A stretch of 64,000 nt of DNA from Micromonospora fulviviridis (GCF_014648395.1 NZ_BMRA01000003.1:506211-570210), one strand, 5' to 3'; shown: positions 17,603 through 26,839, counted from the first letter of the stretch. Notes: generated by a model not told the origin, from the sequence alone. Numbers and translations are program-made.

Positions 17603-18610
17603 TCACTGCATGGCGGTGGCTGGTGGGTGATCGAACGAGACCGGGCAGCGGAAGACGTACAGGGCATAACCCCGGCCGATCGAGACATCGGTGGGGTTGC
17701 GCGGAACATCCGCCGGATCTTCCATCGGCCGCCAGCTGCCGCCCGACCCGTGCCACTCGCCGGAGTCGGCAGTGAACAGCAGCGTCATCGCGGTGCCACA
17801 CTCCGTGCAGTCCACCGGATGCGGGTCGGTCAGCGACCAGTTCGCGAAGCCGCCCACCTTCCAGCCCGGCGCCAGTGACAGGTCGAACTGATAGTCGATT
17901 CCCTCCTCGTCGTCGGATTCCTCCTCGGTTTCCTCCTCCCAGGCGATGATCCGGGCGTCGAGTTCCTCGGGCAGCAGTCCGCCGTACTGGTACTCGCGAA
18001 TCTGTTCCGGGTACACGACGCAGGGAGTCGGCAGATAGGAGTCGTTGACGACGGGGGGTTCCGGGGCCGCGGCCAAGGGCCGGCTGACGTCGGCGCTGCG
18101 CCGCCAGTACAGCCGTACCCGCGGGTTGTAACCCTCCTCGGGGTGGTCCAGCGGGCACCACAGCACCTGCAACAGATCGGCGCCGTCCGGGCCGGCGAAG
18201 TCGGGAACGTCCCGGCGGTACAGCTGCGCCACCGGGACCAGGGAGATCGGCTGGTTTACCAGGCTGTGCGGCTCGGAGAAGTCGAGGCCCGGCAACTGCG
18301 CTCGCTCCTGGTCGCTCAGGGCGTAATGAGTGCCCGTCGCGTTGGCACGGGCCTGCGCCGCTGCGTAGATCTCCCGGCTGCGGCGGACCGTCGACGGCGT
18401 GCGGAGCCGGAAGATGTAATGAGCATCGCCATCTGTGCACACTGGCCAGGCCTCATCCGCCGGCCACAGCAGCGGGCCACCGACCGAACTGGCGGCGGCC
18501 GTCGGCGTACCGGGCCGGGGATGCAGCCGCGTGGCCGTCGCCGAGTGCTCCCTCAACTCGGGAAAGAGCTCCGTGATGTCCAGCGGCCGCGGCGGCGTGG
18601 TGCGAGTCAT
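17603..18610 (-). CDS. DUF1963 (YwqG-like) family protein
   Basis: A 335-residue soluble protein. VGGPLLWPADEAWPVC near residues 42-57 resembles the GG-x-P-x-LP entry motif of YwqG/DUF1963 proteins; LLQVLWCPLDH and the late CTECGTAMTLLF pair of cysteines fit the same class. ATG 18610 is preferred over a slightly longer upstream start because similarity begins there. An acidic run (EEETEEESDDEEG) sits in the middle. The biochemical role of this family is not established. It is convergent with the HTH gene. Confidence 0.75.
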   Translation of the reverse strand: MTRTTPPRPLDITELFPELREHSATATRLHPRPGTPTAAASSVGGPLLWPADEAWPVCTDGDAHYIFRLRTPSTVRRSREIYAAAQARANATGTHYALSDQERAQLPGLDFSEPHSLVNQPISLVPVAQLYRRDVPDFAGPDGADLLQVLWCPLDHPEEGYNPRVRLYWRRSADVSRPLAAAPEPPVVNDSYLPTPCVVYPEQIREYQYGGLLPEELDARIIAWEEETEEESDDEEGIDYQFDLSLAPGWKVGGFANWSLTDPHPVDCTECGTAMTLLFTADSGEWHGSGGSWRPMEDPADVPRNPTDVSIGRGYALYVFRCPVSFDHPPATAMQ

Positions 18611-18667
18611 GGCCGATGATCCTACGATCGGGTACGACAAATCGTGCGGTCCGCTAAGCCTCGACGC

Positions 18668-18765
18668 GGCATCCGCATCTGCCGCCGATCGTGCGCGCCG
18701 CCCGGCGGCGCGGCCGTAACTGCCTGTAGCCGGCCCATGTGGGTAGGCATCCTGTCGTGCCGAGA
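18668..18765 (+). repeat. two-box copy of the dispersed intergenic repeat
   Basis: Box A, at 18668-18695, is one of the best copies (GCATCCGCATCTGCCGCCGA, then TCGTGCG). Box B, at 18747-18765 (GGCATCCTGTCGTGCCGAG), resembles the second half of the long copy at 15218-15310. A GC-rich hairpin lies between them. It sits in the divergent gap upstream of the beta-propeller gene. Confidence 0.65.
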
Positions 18766-18809
18766 TGAGGGTGTGTCACCCTCGTGCCGATGCGTGCAAT
18801 CATGCCGGC

Positions 18810-19856
18810 GTGGTGGTTCAGTCGGTCAGCGTGTTGTGGTCGCGGCCTTTACACCTGAGATCGGGTTCGCAGGCGATGGCTGTGGCGTCCGGTTGCCTCG
18901 TCGTGGCGGAGCGGTACTCGCGTCTGGTCCGGCTGGATCCGCGCAGCGGGGCGCAGTTGTGGGAACAACGTGTCGAGGATTGCTGGGGCACGACGGTTAT
19001 CGCGGGCGAGCGCTGCCTTTACCTGAGCCAAGCAGGAGTTCTGCACTGCTTCGACCTGGACAACGGGCAACGGTTGTGGTCGACGCCCGGCATGAGCCTG
19101 CGGCATTACGTCAGCGTCAGCGGCTCTGTTGTTTGGCTGGGAGGGTGGCGCGGTTACCACCCTTTGATGCGGGTGGCCCTTGCCGACGGCAGGTGCCTGC
19201 CGTCCGACGGCGCTGCGTTTGCCGAAGCCGGTCCACTTGCCTGGCCGCAGCCGGTTCGCTGGAGGCCCGAGGGTGATTCTGCCGCCGATGCGGTGCTCAT
19301 CGCGGGCACCGGTCTGCCGAAACTACTGGTGATGGCCGCCTCCGGGGCCGTTCTGAGGGAGTGGTCGCTGCCGGCGCCGGTGGTCTTCTCTGATGGCGAC
19401 GGCGGCTACGGAGTCAGCAACGATGGCCGTGTCACCTTCCTCAGCGGTCGACGCACGGTCATGACTTTTCATCCGGTGAGCGGTGTGCAGGTGCTGTGGC
19501 ACCACGAGCGTGATCTCCGCCCGCAAACGCCGATCCTCCACCGCGACACGCTGTGGCTCGTCGAAGACGCCGGCATAGCGGTCATCGACCTGAGTCACGG
19601 TGTTGTCACCGAGGTACGGCCCCTACCGCACGGCGCTGTCTGCGCCGCGGCCCTGGTGTCCGGCGGTGTGCTGTTCGCCTTCACGGACGGTTCGCTGGTC
19701 ACCATCGACCGCGCCGGCAACGTCGGCGCCCGCATGCGGCTATCGGCGCGGATTGCCCGGCTGGTTCCCGGAGGCAACGGTCTGATGCACGCAATCGGTG
19801 AAGGCCACCTCGTCACGCTCGAAATGCCGGCCACGGCAACCGTCACGCTTCTTTAG
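18810..19856 (+). CDS. PQQ-like beta-propeller protein
   Basis: About 348 residues from GTG 18810 (the frame stays open further upstream, but that part is arginine/cysteine-rich and overlaps the repeat). Repeated blades such as LVRLDPRSGAQLWEQRV and LHCFDLDNGQRLWSTPG are the PQQ-enzyme/BamB repeat. These proteins form beta-propellers for protein or small-molecule binding. No signal peptide or lipobox is visible, so it is probably cytoplasmic. Partner and substrate are unknown. A related gene without close sequence similarity lies at 23347. Confidence 0.82.
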   Translation: MVVQSVSVLWSRPLHLRSGSQAMAVASGCLVVAERYSRLVRLDPRSGAQLWEQRVEDCWGTTVIAGERCLYLSQAGVLHCFDLDNGQRLWSTPGMSLRHYVSVSGSVVWLGGWRGYHPLMRVALADGRCLPSDGAAFAEAGPLAWPQPVRWRPEGDSAADAVLIAGTGLPKLLVMAASGAVLREWSLPAPVVFSDGDGGYGVSNDGRVTFLSGRRTVMTFHPVSGVQVLWHHERDLRPQTPILHRDTLWLVEDAGIAVIDLSHGVVTEVRPLPHGAVCAAALVSGGVLFAFTDGSLVTIDRAGNVGARMRLSARIARLVPGGNGLMHAIGEGHLVTLEMPATATVTLL

Positions 19857-19859
19857 CGA

Positions 19860-19887
19860 GCATCCGCTTTCTGCCGCAGACCGAGCG
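19860..19887 (+). repeat. copy of the dispersed GC-rich intergenic repeat
   Basis: GCATCCGCTTTCTGCCGCAG, then ACCGAGCG, starts only three bases after the upstream stop codon and ends 53 bp before the next start. TCTGC-C-GCAGA is a perfect palindrome. Confidence 0.6.
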
Positions 19888-19940
19888 TGCATCCCGAGTC
19901 CAGTGCGTCGCAGGTCGACGCCGAGATCTAGGCTCGGGCC

Positions 19941-20483
19941 ATGGGTGCGGTACTCCGTCAAAGTGGCCTGATACTCGAGGTTCCCGAGGCGGAAGCGGCA
20001 GTGGGACGCCACCGTGACGTGCTCGACGCCAGCGCCCGGCTAGGGGTCCCGGCCCACGTCACCGTGCTGTTCCCGTTCGTGCCTCCAGCTCAGATCGACC
20101 TGGTGGTCGTAGCTGAGCTTCGGCGGATCTTCGCCAACACCGCGGCGTTCGACTTTCGACTGACCCGCACCGCATGGTTTGGCGACGAGGTTCTGTGGCT
20201 CGCGCCAGAGGATCCCCAGCCCTTCCGGATCCTCACAGAGCTCGTGCACACAGCCTTCCCGAATTTCCCGCCGTTCGAGGGGCAGTTTGACGACGTCGTG
20301 CCGCACCTGACAGTGGCTCATGGCTGCGACTTGGAGGACATGCAAGCTGCAGAACGGGACCTCGAACAGCATCTGCCCATCGTGGGACGTGCTCGGAAGA
20401 TGACGCTCATCGCTCAGGCCGATGACAGCGGCACTTGGATCAGGCAGACCACGTTTCCGTTGGCTGAGCCGGACAGGAGTTGA
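19941..20483 (+). CDS. 2'-5' RNA ligase family / 2H phosphoesterase
   Basis: A 180-residue protein with the two HxT motifs that define the 2H superfamily: H39-V-T41 (PAHVTVLFPF) and H122-L-T124 (VPHLTVAH). Each histidine/threonine pair lines the active site that cleaves or forms cyclic phosphodiesters. The length fits the YjcG/LigT-like bacterial members. The physiological substrate is not predictable. It is a single gene flanked by repeat copies. Confidence 0.88.
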   Translation: MGAVLRQSGLILEVPEAEAAVGRHRDVLDASARLGVPAHVTVLFPFVPPAQIDLVVVAELRRIFANTAAFDFRLTRTAWFGDEVLWLAPEDPQPFRILTELVHTAFPNFPPFEGQFDDVVPHLTVAHGCDLEDMQAAERDLEQHLPIVGRARKMTLIAQADDSGTWIRQTTFPLAEPDRS

Positions 20484-20613
20484 GCGTCCTCTCTTGCCGC
20501 TGGTCGGTGCCGGCGGATCGCGCAAGGTTGGGCGAGGACGGCGGGATCAAGACGCGGCGATTACCGCCGGCATTCGATGTTCGGCGATACGGCTCCTGCG
20601 GAGACCATGGCGG

Positions 20614-21024
20614 ATGACCGAGACTGTAGTGATGTCTCAAGATGTCGGGGGTGCGCCGCGCACGCAGGTAGCGATCACCGCTCTGCTCATCGTCGCCGGC
20701 GTGCTCATCCTCTTCGTCCCCGCCGGTGAGGAGGGTCGAGTCCTCGTGCCGGTCAGCGAAGGTCACGGACTTTCCGCCGTAGACGGGGTCGGCGCAGCGC
20801 TGCTGGCGTTGGGCGGCACCTGGCTGGAAGTGCTCGTGGTGCGGCGCCTGCCGTACCTCGCCCTGCCCCCACGGGCCTTGTTCGGACTCGGCCTGCTGGC
20901 CGGCCTCGGCATGGGGCTCCTGATCGCCTCGGTCTTTTCGGGATTCTTCTGGTGGTGGGCTATCGGCGCCACGACACTTGGCGTTGCCGTCCTCGTCCTC
21001 GTGCCCCTCACGGCACGCCGTTGA
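20614..21024 (+). CDS. small membrane protein
   Basis: A 136-residue protein from ATG 20614 with about four hydrophobic segments (AITALLIVAGVLILFVPAG, GVGAALLALGGTWLEVLVV, GLGLLAGLGMGLLIASVF, AIGATTLGVAVLVLVPL). The frame runs further upstream but the extra residues are basic and not membrane-like. No family was recognised; function is unknown. Confidence 0.7.
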   Translation: MTETVVMSQDVGGAPRTQVAITALLIVAGVLILFVPAGEEGRVLVPVSEGHGLSAVDGVGAALLALGGTWLEVLVVRRLPYLALPPRALFGLGLLAGLGMGLLIASVFSGFFWWWAIGATTLGVAVLVLVPLTARR

Positions 21025-21037
21025 GGTCGCTGACCGA

Positions 21038-21112
21038 ACGTCCGCTTCTGCCGCCGACCGAGGGCGCGTGACAGACCCTCGCGGAGGTGCTGCGTCCGAT
21101 CATGCCGATGCC
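21038..21112 (+). repeat. two-box copy of the dispersed intergenic repeat
   Basis: Box A is ACGTCCGCTTCTGCCGCCGA followed by CCGAGGGCG (21038-21066). Box B is TGCGTCCGATCATGCCGATG (21091-21110). It starts 14 bp after the membrane-protein stop codon. Confidence 0.6.
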
Positions 21113-21245
21113 CGGATGTCGATCGGCTGCCGTGCCGCGGATGCCTTTCCGGCGAAGGAAGAAACTGTCCCAACCGCATGCGCGAGGTGACGTCCGGCCC
21201 AGATGTGTGCCCCTGTCGATGGGCTGACCGGTGGGCGTGGTGCCG

Positions 21246-22232
21246 TCAAGCCATTGCGGGAAGGATGACCCGTTCCAGCACCGTGAGCGGGGTTCGCCAC
21301 TGGTCGGGGTCGTCATAGTTGCCGGCGGTGACGGCCACGGTGAGGTCCAGGTCGGGCAGGACGAACAGGCGCTGGCCGCCGTTGCCCATGCCGGCCCGCA
21401 GCCGATGGCCCTCGATGGATTCGATGTACCACTGGTAGCCGTACCGCGCACCCCAGGTGGTCTGCAGGCGTGGTTGGAGCATCGTACGGATCCAGTCGGT
21501 GGGGACGATCCGATGACCGTCCCAGGTTCCCTCGGCCAGCACCAGCTCGCCGAGCCTGGCCAGGTCGCGGGGTGCGAGTCGCAGCCCGGACGCGGCGGAG
21601 GCCACTCCGTCCGCGCCGGTCATCCACTCGAAGCGGTCGATGCCCAGCGGTGCGAACAGCACGGCCTCCGCGTACTGGGGCAGCGACTGCCCGGTGCCAT
21701 CGGCGATCAGTCGGCCGAGCAGAGCCGTGGCACCGCCGCAGTAGGTCCATCGGGTGCCGGGCGGCTCGAGGATCGGCCGCTCCAGGATGTACCGGTAGCG
21801 GTCCGGCGCCAGCTCCATCGCGATCTCGGCGTTGGCCGGGCTGTTGTACGGAAGATCCTCGCGCCATTCCACGCCCAACGACATTGTCAGCGCGTGCTCG
21901 ACGGTGAGCCGGGCACGCTGGGGGTCGGCCGCCAGGTCGGGGTACTGCGGAAACCGCCGCAGGAGCGGCTCCGCCGGCGGCGGGACCAGTCCTTCGCCGA
22001 GCGCAATGCCGTACAACAGCACGGTCACGCTCTTGGTGACGGACCGGATGTCGTGCAGCGTCTCGGGCCCGAACTCGACGACGCCCAGCGAGTCGCCCCA
22101 GGCGAAGTCCTCGCCGGCTCTGTAGTACTCCAGCAAGGTTTGACCACCGCGAACCGCCGCGACGGCGTGCAGACCGTCGACCTGGCCAGCTTGGAGTATT
22201 TCGTCGAGACGGTCACGCAACTGCGTCGTCAT
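21246..22232 (-). CDS. serine hydrolase (class C beta-lactamase / PBP4* fold)
   Basis: About 328 residues from ATG 22232; the frame is open further upstream but is not protein-like there. SVTK at residues 64-67 is the nucleophilic SxxK motif. The usual YxN is replaced by Y-C-G (RWTYCGGATALLG), and GNGGQ takes the place of the third, HxG/KTG-type motif. The family includes esterases, D-aminopeptidases and beta-lactamases. No signal peptide is seen. The altered second motif makes beta-lactamase activity less likely. The 470-bp upstream gap (22233-22702) holds one repeat copy and no clear gene. Confidence 0.85.
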   Translation of the reverse strand: MTTQLRDRLDEILQAGQVDGLHAVAAVRGGQTLLEYYRAGEDFAWGDSLGVVEFGPETLHDIRSVTKSVTVLLYGIALGEGLVPPPAEPLLRRFPQYPDLAADPQRARLTVEHALTMSLGVEWREDLPYNSPANAEIAMELAPDRYRYILERPILEPPGTRWTYCGGATALLGRLIADGTGQSLPQYAEAVLFAPLGIDRFEWMTGADGVASAASGLRLAPRDLARLGELVLAEGTWDGHRIVPTDWIRTMLQPRLQTTWGARYGYQWYIESIEGHRLRAGMGNGGQRLFVLPDLDLTVAVTAGNYDDPDQWRTPLTVLERVILPAMA

Positions 22233-22520
22233 TGGCACTCCGAGGGGCGATGTCGGCCGGCGGAACAGCATGCTCGTTATACCGGAATTTTCGCTTTGGG
22301 AGCGGCCCGGGTGGGAGGGTCTCGCCCGCCGCAGCTGCCCGCCGCAGCCAGAATTCGGTCGTGAGAGACGGCCACCTCCTGGCGCAGAGACGTCGACGTC
22401 CAGAACCGTGCCGGCCCATTTTGCGTACCAGACCTTCGATGAGGTCGCTGTCGACGGGTGCGCGGGGTGGTGCCGAGCACGAGCAGCACAATCCGCCACG
22501 TCCAGCGCGAGCTGCCGCCG

Positions 22521-22544
22521 CGCATCCGCATCTACCGCCGAGCG
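22521..22544 (+). repeat. copy of the dispersed GC-rich intergenic repeat
   Basis: CGCATCCGCATCTACCGCCG, then AGCG, keeps the left half but has TACCGC for TGCCGC. A box-B-like TCATGCCGAAGAGCGGA follows about 75 bp downstream (near 22620). Confidence 0.5.
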
Positions 22545-22702
22545 AACATGTCAAGCAGATGCAGCTCCGTCACACTCCGTAGGGTTGCCCTCTGGCCGCC
22601 ACCTCGTGCCGAGGGGCTGTCATGCCGAAGAGCGGACACCGCGTCGCCGACCCTGGATGACCCAAGGAAGCTCCCTACGCAGGCTCGCTGTATAACCGGA
22701 CC

Positions 22703-23122
22703 GTGGTTGAACTGGCCGCCGCCACAGCTATGGCCCAGCGGGATAGCCTGGCGGGACGCGTACGTGATGAACTGGCCTTAGCCGGCCTGCCGATCGTGGC
22801 CGCCGACATGAGTCCGCATCTACGACAGTCCGGCGCGGAGGTGAGGGTCGACAAACTTGCGAACTGCCATGCCCCGGTGCGCGTCGAGTGGCGCACCGAC
22901 CGCACGCTACAAGAGATGTTCCAGCGAGTAGCCATGGCGGAACAGGTCGATGCACCCGTCTTCCGCCACTACCAGATGGTTGTCGAGACCATGCTCCAGA
23001 CCATGACGGAGATCCTGAGCGCGGCCGGCTTCACCGTCCGTGGCAGCACCAATGACTTCGCACCATTGACCCTCGAAATCCTCGACGGCCCGCGCAGCGC
23101 GTCTCCATGGTCTTCGCGCTAG
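22703..23122 (+). CDS. hypothetical protein
   Basis: A 139-residue mostly helical protein from GTG 22703. No motif was recognised. DELALAGLPIVAADM and RVEWRTDRTLQEMFQRVAMA look like a folded alpha/beta protein, and FRHYQMVVETMLQTMTEILSAAGF like a helical end. It stands alone between repeat copies. Confidence 0.6.
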   Translation: MVELAAATAMAQRDSLAGRVRDELALAGLPIVAADMSPHLRQSGAEVRVDKLANCHAPVRVEWRTDRTLQEMFQRVAMAEQVDAPVFRHYQMVVETMLQTMTEILSAAGFTVRGSTNDFAPLTLEILDGPRSASPWSSR

Positions 23123-23174
23123 CGGATCACGCTCGGCGCCAGCGTGGGGCGCGGCCCAATCCCAAGGTCAGGTG

Positions 23175-23252
23175 TACTGATTTGCCGCGATCCGCTCGCT
23201 ACGCGATCACGGCAAGGCAGCGCCCTCGGCGCCCGGACATGCCGATGAGCGG
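23175..23252 (+). repeat. two-box copy of the dispersed intergenic repeat
   Basis: Box A: CTGATTTGCCGCGATCCGCT (23177-23196). Box B: GCCCGGACATGCCGATGAGC (from about 23231). The same order and spacing are seen in the copies at 18.7 and 21.0 kb. Confidence 0.55.
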
Positions 23253-23346
23253 ATATGTAATCACGCGGTGCCGTCTGATGCGCCCCCGCCTGCAGACCAG
23301 TGACGAGGGCGACGATCATCTGCGGCGGCGGCGTTATGCTGCGGCG

Positions 23347-24333
23347 GTGCGCCCTGTCATGATCGCCGGCGTCGTTCTCCCACCGGTGGGATGGATCAGC
23401 CAAGTCGCTGGAGTCGGGTGGATGGTCACTCACCCGACTGAGTCGTCGGCGACGGTTCTGGACGCTGACCTTCGCGTCGTCACGCGATTCGATGTGCCAG
23501 TGCAAGCGCAGAGGTTCATGGCTAGTGTGAACCAGCGGCACCTGGCGGCGGTGACCCTCGACGAACTTGTCGTCTGTGACCGGCTCGGCCAGGTGCTGTG
23601 GCGCCGCGAACATTCGATCCCGTGCGCCGGTCTGCCTTGCGCGCCGAACTGCCATCTCGACGCCCAAGGGGTTCTGTGGGTATACCTGCCAGCCGGGGAC
23701 GAGTTGGTCGCTTACGACGCGGCGACCGGTGCGGAGCTTGACCGCGCCCGGCTGGACTCCTCGGTGGGCGCGGCCTACTTCTTCCCTCACCCGGACGGAA
23801 AACGGCTCGGGCTGCACGTCGCCATGGGACAGGACACTCCGCTGAGTCACCTGGCCCGGCTCGCCGACGGGCGGATCCAGGGCTGCAATCTTCCCGGTGA
23901 ATTCCTCAACGGCTTCACCTCCACCGGCGATCGGTACCTCGCACTACCTCACAGCGACGTACCAGAGATCGCCATCCGTGACGTGTCCACCGGCGCGATC
24001 GTCGTCGCCCGCGGCTCCACGGAAATCCCGGGCTACAACGGCGACAGCGATTACAGCCTCATGGAAGCAGCCGCACTGGTCAGCGACGACTTCGTCCTGG
24101 TGGCCGTCAACACCGACGACGACGGGGACTTCGAGAACCATCTACTGCTCTCTACCCGCAGTTTGCGTTGGCAGGCTGACGTCGACTACGGCCTCGACAT
24201 GACCCAGAACGCCATTGCGGCTACCGATGGCCAAGGCCGTTGGCTCACCAAAGGGCCGGACGCCACCGTGTGCCTGTGGCAACTCCCGGACCGCATCACC
24301 GACGAGCTCCCCGGACAACTCGACCTCTGGTGA
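23347..24333 (+). CDS. WD40/PQQ-like beta-propeller hypothetical protein
   Basis: About 328 residues from GTG 23347 (ATG 23359 is also possible). Repeating units such as VVCDRLGQVLWRREHSI and DELVAYDAATGAELDRARL suggest a beta-propeller of six or seven blades. A DDDGDFENH run sits near the C-terminus. No signal peptide or catalytic motif is visible. It resembles the gene at 18810 in architecture and may sense or scaffold something, but the function is unknown. Confidence 0.7.
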   Translation: MRPVMIAGVVLPPVGWISQVAGVGWMVTHPTESSATVLDADLRVVTRFDVPVQAQRFMASVNQRHLAAVTLDELVVCDRLGQVLWRREHSIPCAGLPCAPNCHLDAQGVLWVYLPAGDELVAYDAATGAELDRARLDSSVGAAYFFPHPDGKRLGLHVAMGQDTPLSHLARLADGRIQGCNLPGEFLNGFTSTGDRYLALPHSDVPEIAIRDVSTGAIVVARGSTEIPGYNGDSDYSLMEAAALVSDDFVLVAVNTDDDGDFENHLLLSTRSLRWQADVDYGLDMTQNAIAATDGQGRWLTKGPDATVCLWQLPDRITDELPGQLDLW

Positions 24334-24360
24334 AACCCATGCCGTCAGCCCGAGCAGTCG

Positions 24361-24388
24361 GGCATCCGGATCTGCCGCGGATCGAGCG
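24361..24388 (+). repeat. copy of the dispersed GC-rich intergenic repeat
   Basis: GGCATCCGGATCTGCCGCGG, then ATCGAGCG, is a near-consensus copy with GATC arms around the TGCCGCG loop. It lies 28 bp after the beta-propeller stop codon, between convergent genes. Confidence 0.65.
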
Positions 24389-24528
24389 CGTGGGTAGCCG
24401 GTGCGCCCGTCACCGTTCGTAGTCGAGCCTCGGTGGCGCGGACGTTCTGCTTTGCCGAGGTGAGTGCGTTGGCGTGCGTGCCGGGGTTATCGGGTCCATG
24501 ACGGGACCGGCTCTAGCGACGGCGTGTT

Positions 24529-25377
24529 CTATGCATGTGGCCAGCGCCGATCGCCGATGGCCGCACGTCGAGGCGCTGGAAACCCCGAGTATCGGGCAGG
24601 GCTGACACCGAGGTGGCGCTTGAAGTGCCGGGTCAGGTGGGACTGGTCATAGAACCCGGCCGCCGTGGCGACCTCGGCGGGGCGCTGGCCGGCAAGTAGC
24701 AGCCGGCGCGCCAGCTCGATACGGCGGCCGGTCAGGTACAAGTGCGGCGGCAGCCCGTGCGCGTGGGTGAACGCCCGGACCAGGTGGGTCGGGTGAGCGT
24801 GCAGCAGCTCGGCGGCCTCGCGCAGGGTGATGCCCTCGGCGGTCCGGGCGTCCAGCAGCTCGCGCAATCGTACGGCGAGACCGCGGGCGGCCGGCGGGGC
24901 GATGGCCGGGGCGTGCCGGCGTAGGTGCAGGCTGAGCCGTTCCAGGATGAACGCGAGACGGCTGTCCGCCTCGAACGCCTCCCCAGGCTGGGCGAGCACC
25001 TGGTGGAGCTGGTGGATCCGGTGGCGCAGCTGCTGGTCGGGCAGATTCGGCTCGTCAACGGCCGCACCGGCCAGCTCCGCGCCGAGGACCGACGTGTCGA
25101 GGTACAGGACTCGCTTGCGGAAGCCCTGATGCGTGGCCGAGCGGCCGTCGTGTGGCACCTGCGGCGGTAGGAGGGTGACGGACGGCCGCAGGGCGCCGTG
25201 CTGATGCCGGTAGAGGTCGAAGCGGATCGCACCGTCGTCAACGATCAATAGCGTCCATACATCGTGCGTATGTGACGGGTATGCGTGGTCCACGAAGTGT
25301 GCGTGGAACACTTCGGCGATCCCGGGCACCCCGGGTCGCCACGCGCTGACATGCGGACCCGCCGGCCGTGTGGCCAC
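24529..25377 (-). CDS. AraC-family transcriptional regulator
   Basis: About 282 residues from GTG 25377; an ATG at 25410 would leave almost no room for the divergent promoter. The N-terminal half is a cupin-like AraC_binding domain (HAYPSHTHDVWTLLIVDDG). The C-terminal half has the double helix-turn-helix (ITLREAAELLHAHPTHLVRA, then PAEVATAAGFYDQSHLTRHF, ending LGVSPARY). It is divergent from the DUF2000 gene and probably regulates it. Confidence 0.9.
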   Translation of the reverse strand: MATRPAGPHVSAWRPGVPGIAEVFHAHFVDHAYPSHTHDVWTLLIVDDGAIRFDLYRHQHGALRPSVTLLPPQVPHDGRSATHQGFRKRVLYLDTSVLGAELAGAAVDEPNLPDQQLRHRIHQLHQVLAQPGEAFEADSRLAFILERLSLHLRRHAPAIAPPAARGLAVRLRELLDARTAEGITLREAAELLHAHPTHLVRAFTHAHGLPPHLYLTGRRIELARRLLLAGQRPAEVATAAGFYDQSHLTRHFKRHLGVSPARYSGFPAPRRAAIGDRRWPHA

Positions 25378-25427
25378 ACTAAAAACGTACAAGACGGGTC
25401 CGCCCGCCACGGGGCAGGCTCGAAGCC

Positions 25428-25850
25428 ATGAGCGAGCCGATCCGCTTCGATACCAAGATTGCTGTTCTACTCCGGGACGATCTGGCGACCTGGCAGCGGC
25501 TGAACGTCACCGCGTTCCTGGTCAGCGGCGTTGCGGGCGCCGAGCCGGAACTGCTCGGCGAGGAGTACTCAGACGCGGACGGTACCCGGTACCTCCCGAT
25601 GTTCCGCCAACCGGTCCTGGTCTTCGCCGGCGATCGGGGCACCTTGACCAGCGCCCACGCGCGCGCACTTGCTCGCGGCCTGCGCATCTCGATCTTCACC
25701 CAGGAGCTGTTCGGCACGGGCAACGACCGGGACAACCGCGCGGCCGTGCGGGCGGTCCTCCGCGAGAAGCTCGACCTGGTGGGGCTGGCGCTGCACGGCC
25801 CACGCAATGTGGTGGACAAGGTGCTCAAGGGGACCAGCCTGCACCGCTGA
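25428..25850 (+). CDS. DUF2000 family protein
   Basis: A 140-residue protein matching the DUF2000 pattern: FDTKIAVLLRDDLATWQRLN at the start, YLPMFRQPVLVFAGD in the middle, and DLVGLALHGPRNVVDKVLKG at the end. The family has an unknown biochemical role. Its gene is divergent from the AraC regulator with about 50 bp between the likely starts. No partner enzyme is nearby. Confidence 0.82.
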   Translation: MSEPIRFDTKIAVLLRDDLATWQRLNVTAFLVSGVAGAEPELLGEEYSDADGTRYLPMFRQPVLVFAGDRGTLTSAHARALARGLRISIFTQELFGTGNDRDNRAAVRAVLREKLDLVGLALHGPRNVVDKVLKGTSLHR

Positions 25851-25948
25851 ACGCGCCGGTAGAGGTCAGACCGGATGCGAGCCAGAACTACGGACCGCCG
25901 CCAATGAACCCTTCTCGGCAACGTCTCGTGACGGTTCGTGATCTTCGG

Positions 25949-26739
25949 TCAGGCGGTGCGGCCGTGTTTCAGCTGGAGCAGGACGAGGGCGGCTCGGGCG
26001 AGTCGGGTGATGCCGCTGGGGTCGAGGCTGACCCGGCGCAGGGCCTTGAATGTGACCTTGAGCAGGGCGTTGGCTCGCTCGGCGACCGCATGGACGGCTC
26101 GGATGATCGAGTTGAACGCCTGCTGCTCGTCGTCGAGTTCACTGCCCTTGGGCTTCTTGACCGGGTGACGGAAGCCGTCGCCGGCGTACTCGTAGCCGAG
26201 GTCGGTCAGGGTGGGGATGTCCAGGGTGGAGGCGAGCCGGTTGAGTGCGTCGACCAGGCCGTGGGTACGGGCGCAGGTGGTGTCATGCTCGCGGCCGGGG
26301 CGGACCGGGGAGACCCAGATCGGCCAGCCGTCGGGGGCGGAGATGTCCTGGACGTTGCCGCCGTGGTGCTTGTGCTTCCCGGACCACCAGAGGTCGGCGC
26401 CGTTGGGGCCGGGGGCGGCGACGCGGTCAGTACGGATGACGGTGCCGTCCAGGTTGATATGGGTGTAGCCGGCGGCCGCCGCTCGTTCCAGCGCGGTAGA
26501 CAGATCCGGGGCGTGGTCGGCGAGCACGGTCAGCCCTTCGTGCAAGTAGCGGTACGCGGTGGGCACCGAAACCCCGTTGTCCCAGGCGAGTTGGGCCAGC
26601 CAGGTCCCGTCGACGAATCACCGCAGCACCAGGACACCTGCTTGAAGACGCCCAGAGCGCGGGTCCCCTGCGGGTGCCGAGCCGTTCGCGGTGCTCGCGC
26701 ACCGACGGCGAGTGTTGCGGTGTAGGTGATATTGGTCAA
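25949..26739 (-). pseudogene. IS5-type transposase, broken
   Basis: The DDE domain is read from 26566 to 25949 (HINLDGTVIRTDR, GKHKHHGGNVQ, DLGYEYAG, and an E within VHAVAERANALLK). Upstream, the helix-turn-helix part continues in frame as DGTWLAQLAWDNGVSVPTAY but meets TGA where related proteins have Trp (LRWFVDGT). Further upstream the frame shifts: LTNITYTATLAVGAR at about 26739 is in another frame, and internal residues are missing. The element is therefore inactive. No terminal inverted repeats were confirmed. Confidence 0.8.
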
Positions 26740-26839
26740 CGCGTGAAGCCTCTGGGTTCCGGAACGTGATCTTCGCAGACCTGTCGGACGGGCGGCCTGG
26801 CCAATACTCTGAGCCCCGTCCGCACGATCTGGGAGAGTC

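Noticed and set aside
14218..24390. True integron with attC sites
   Set aside because: No integrase gene and no RYYYAAC/GTTRRRY pair around the repeats, so only the looser cassette-like idea is kept as a finding.
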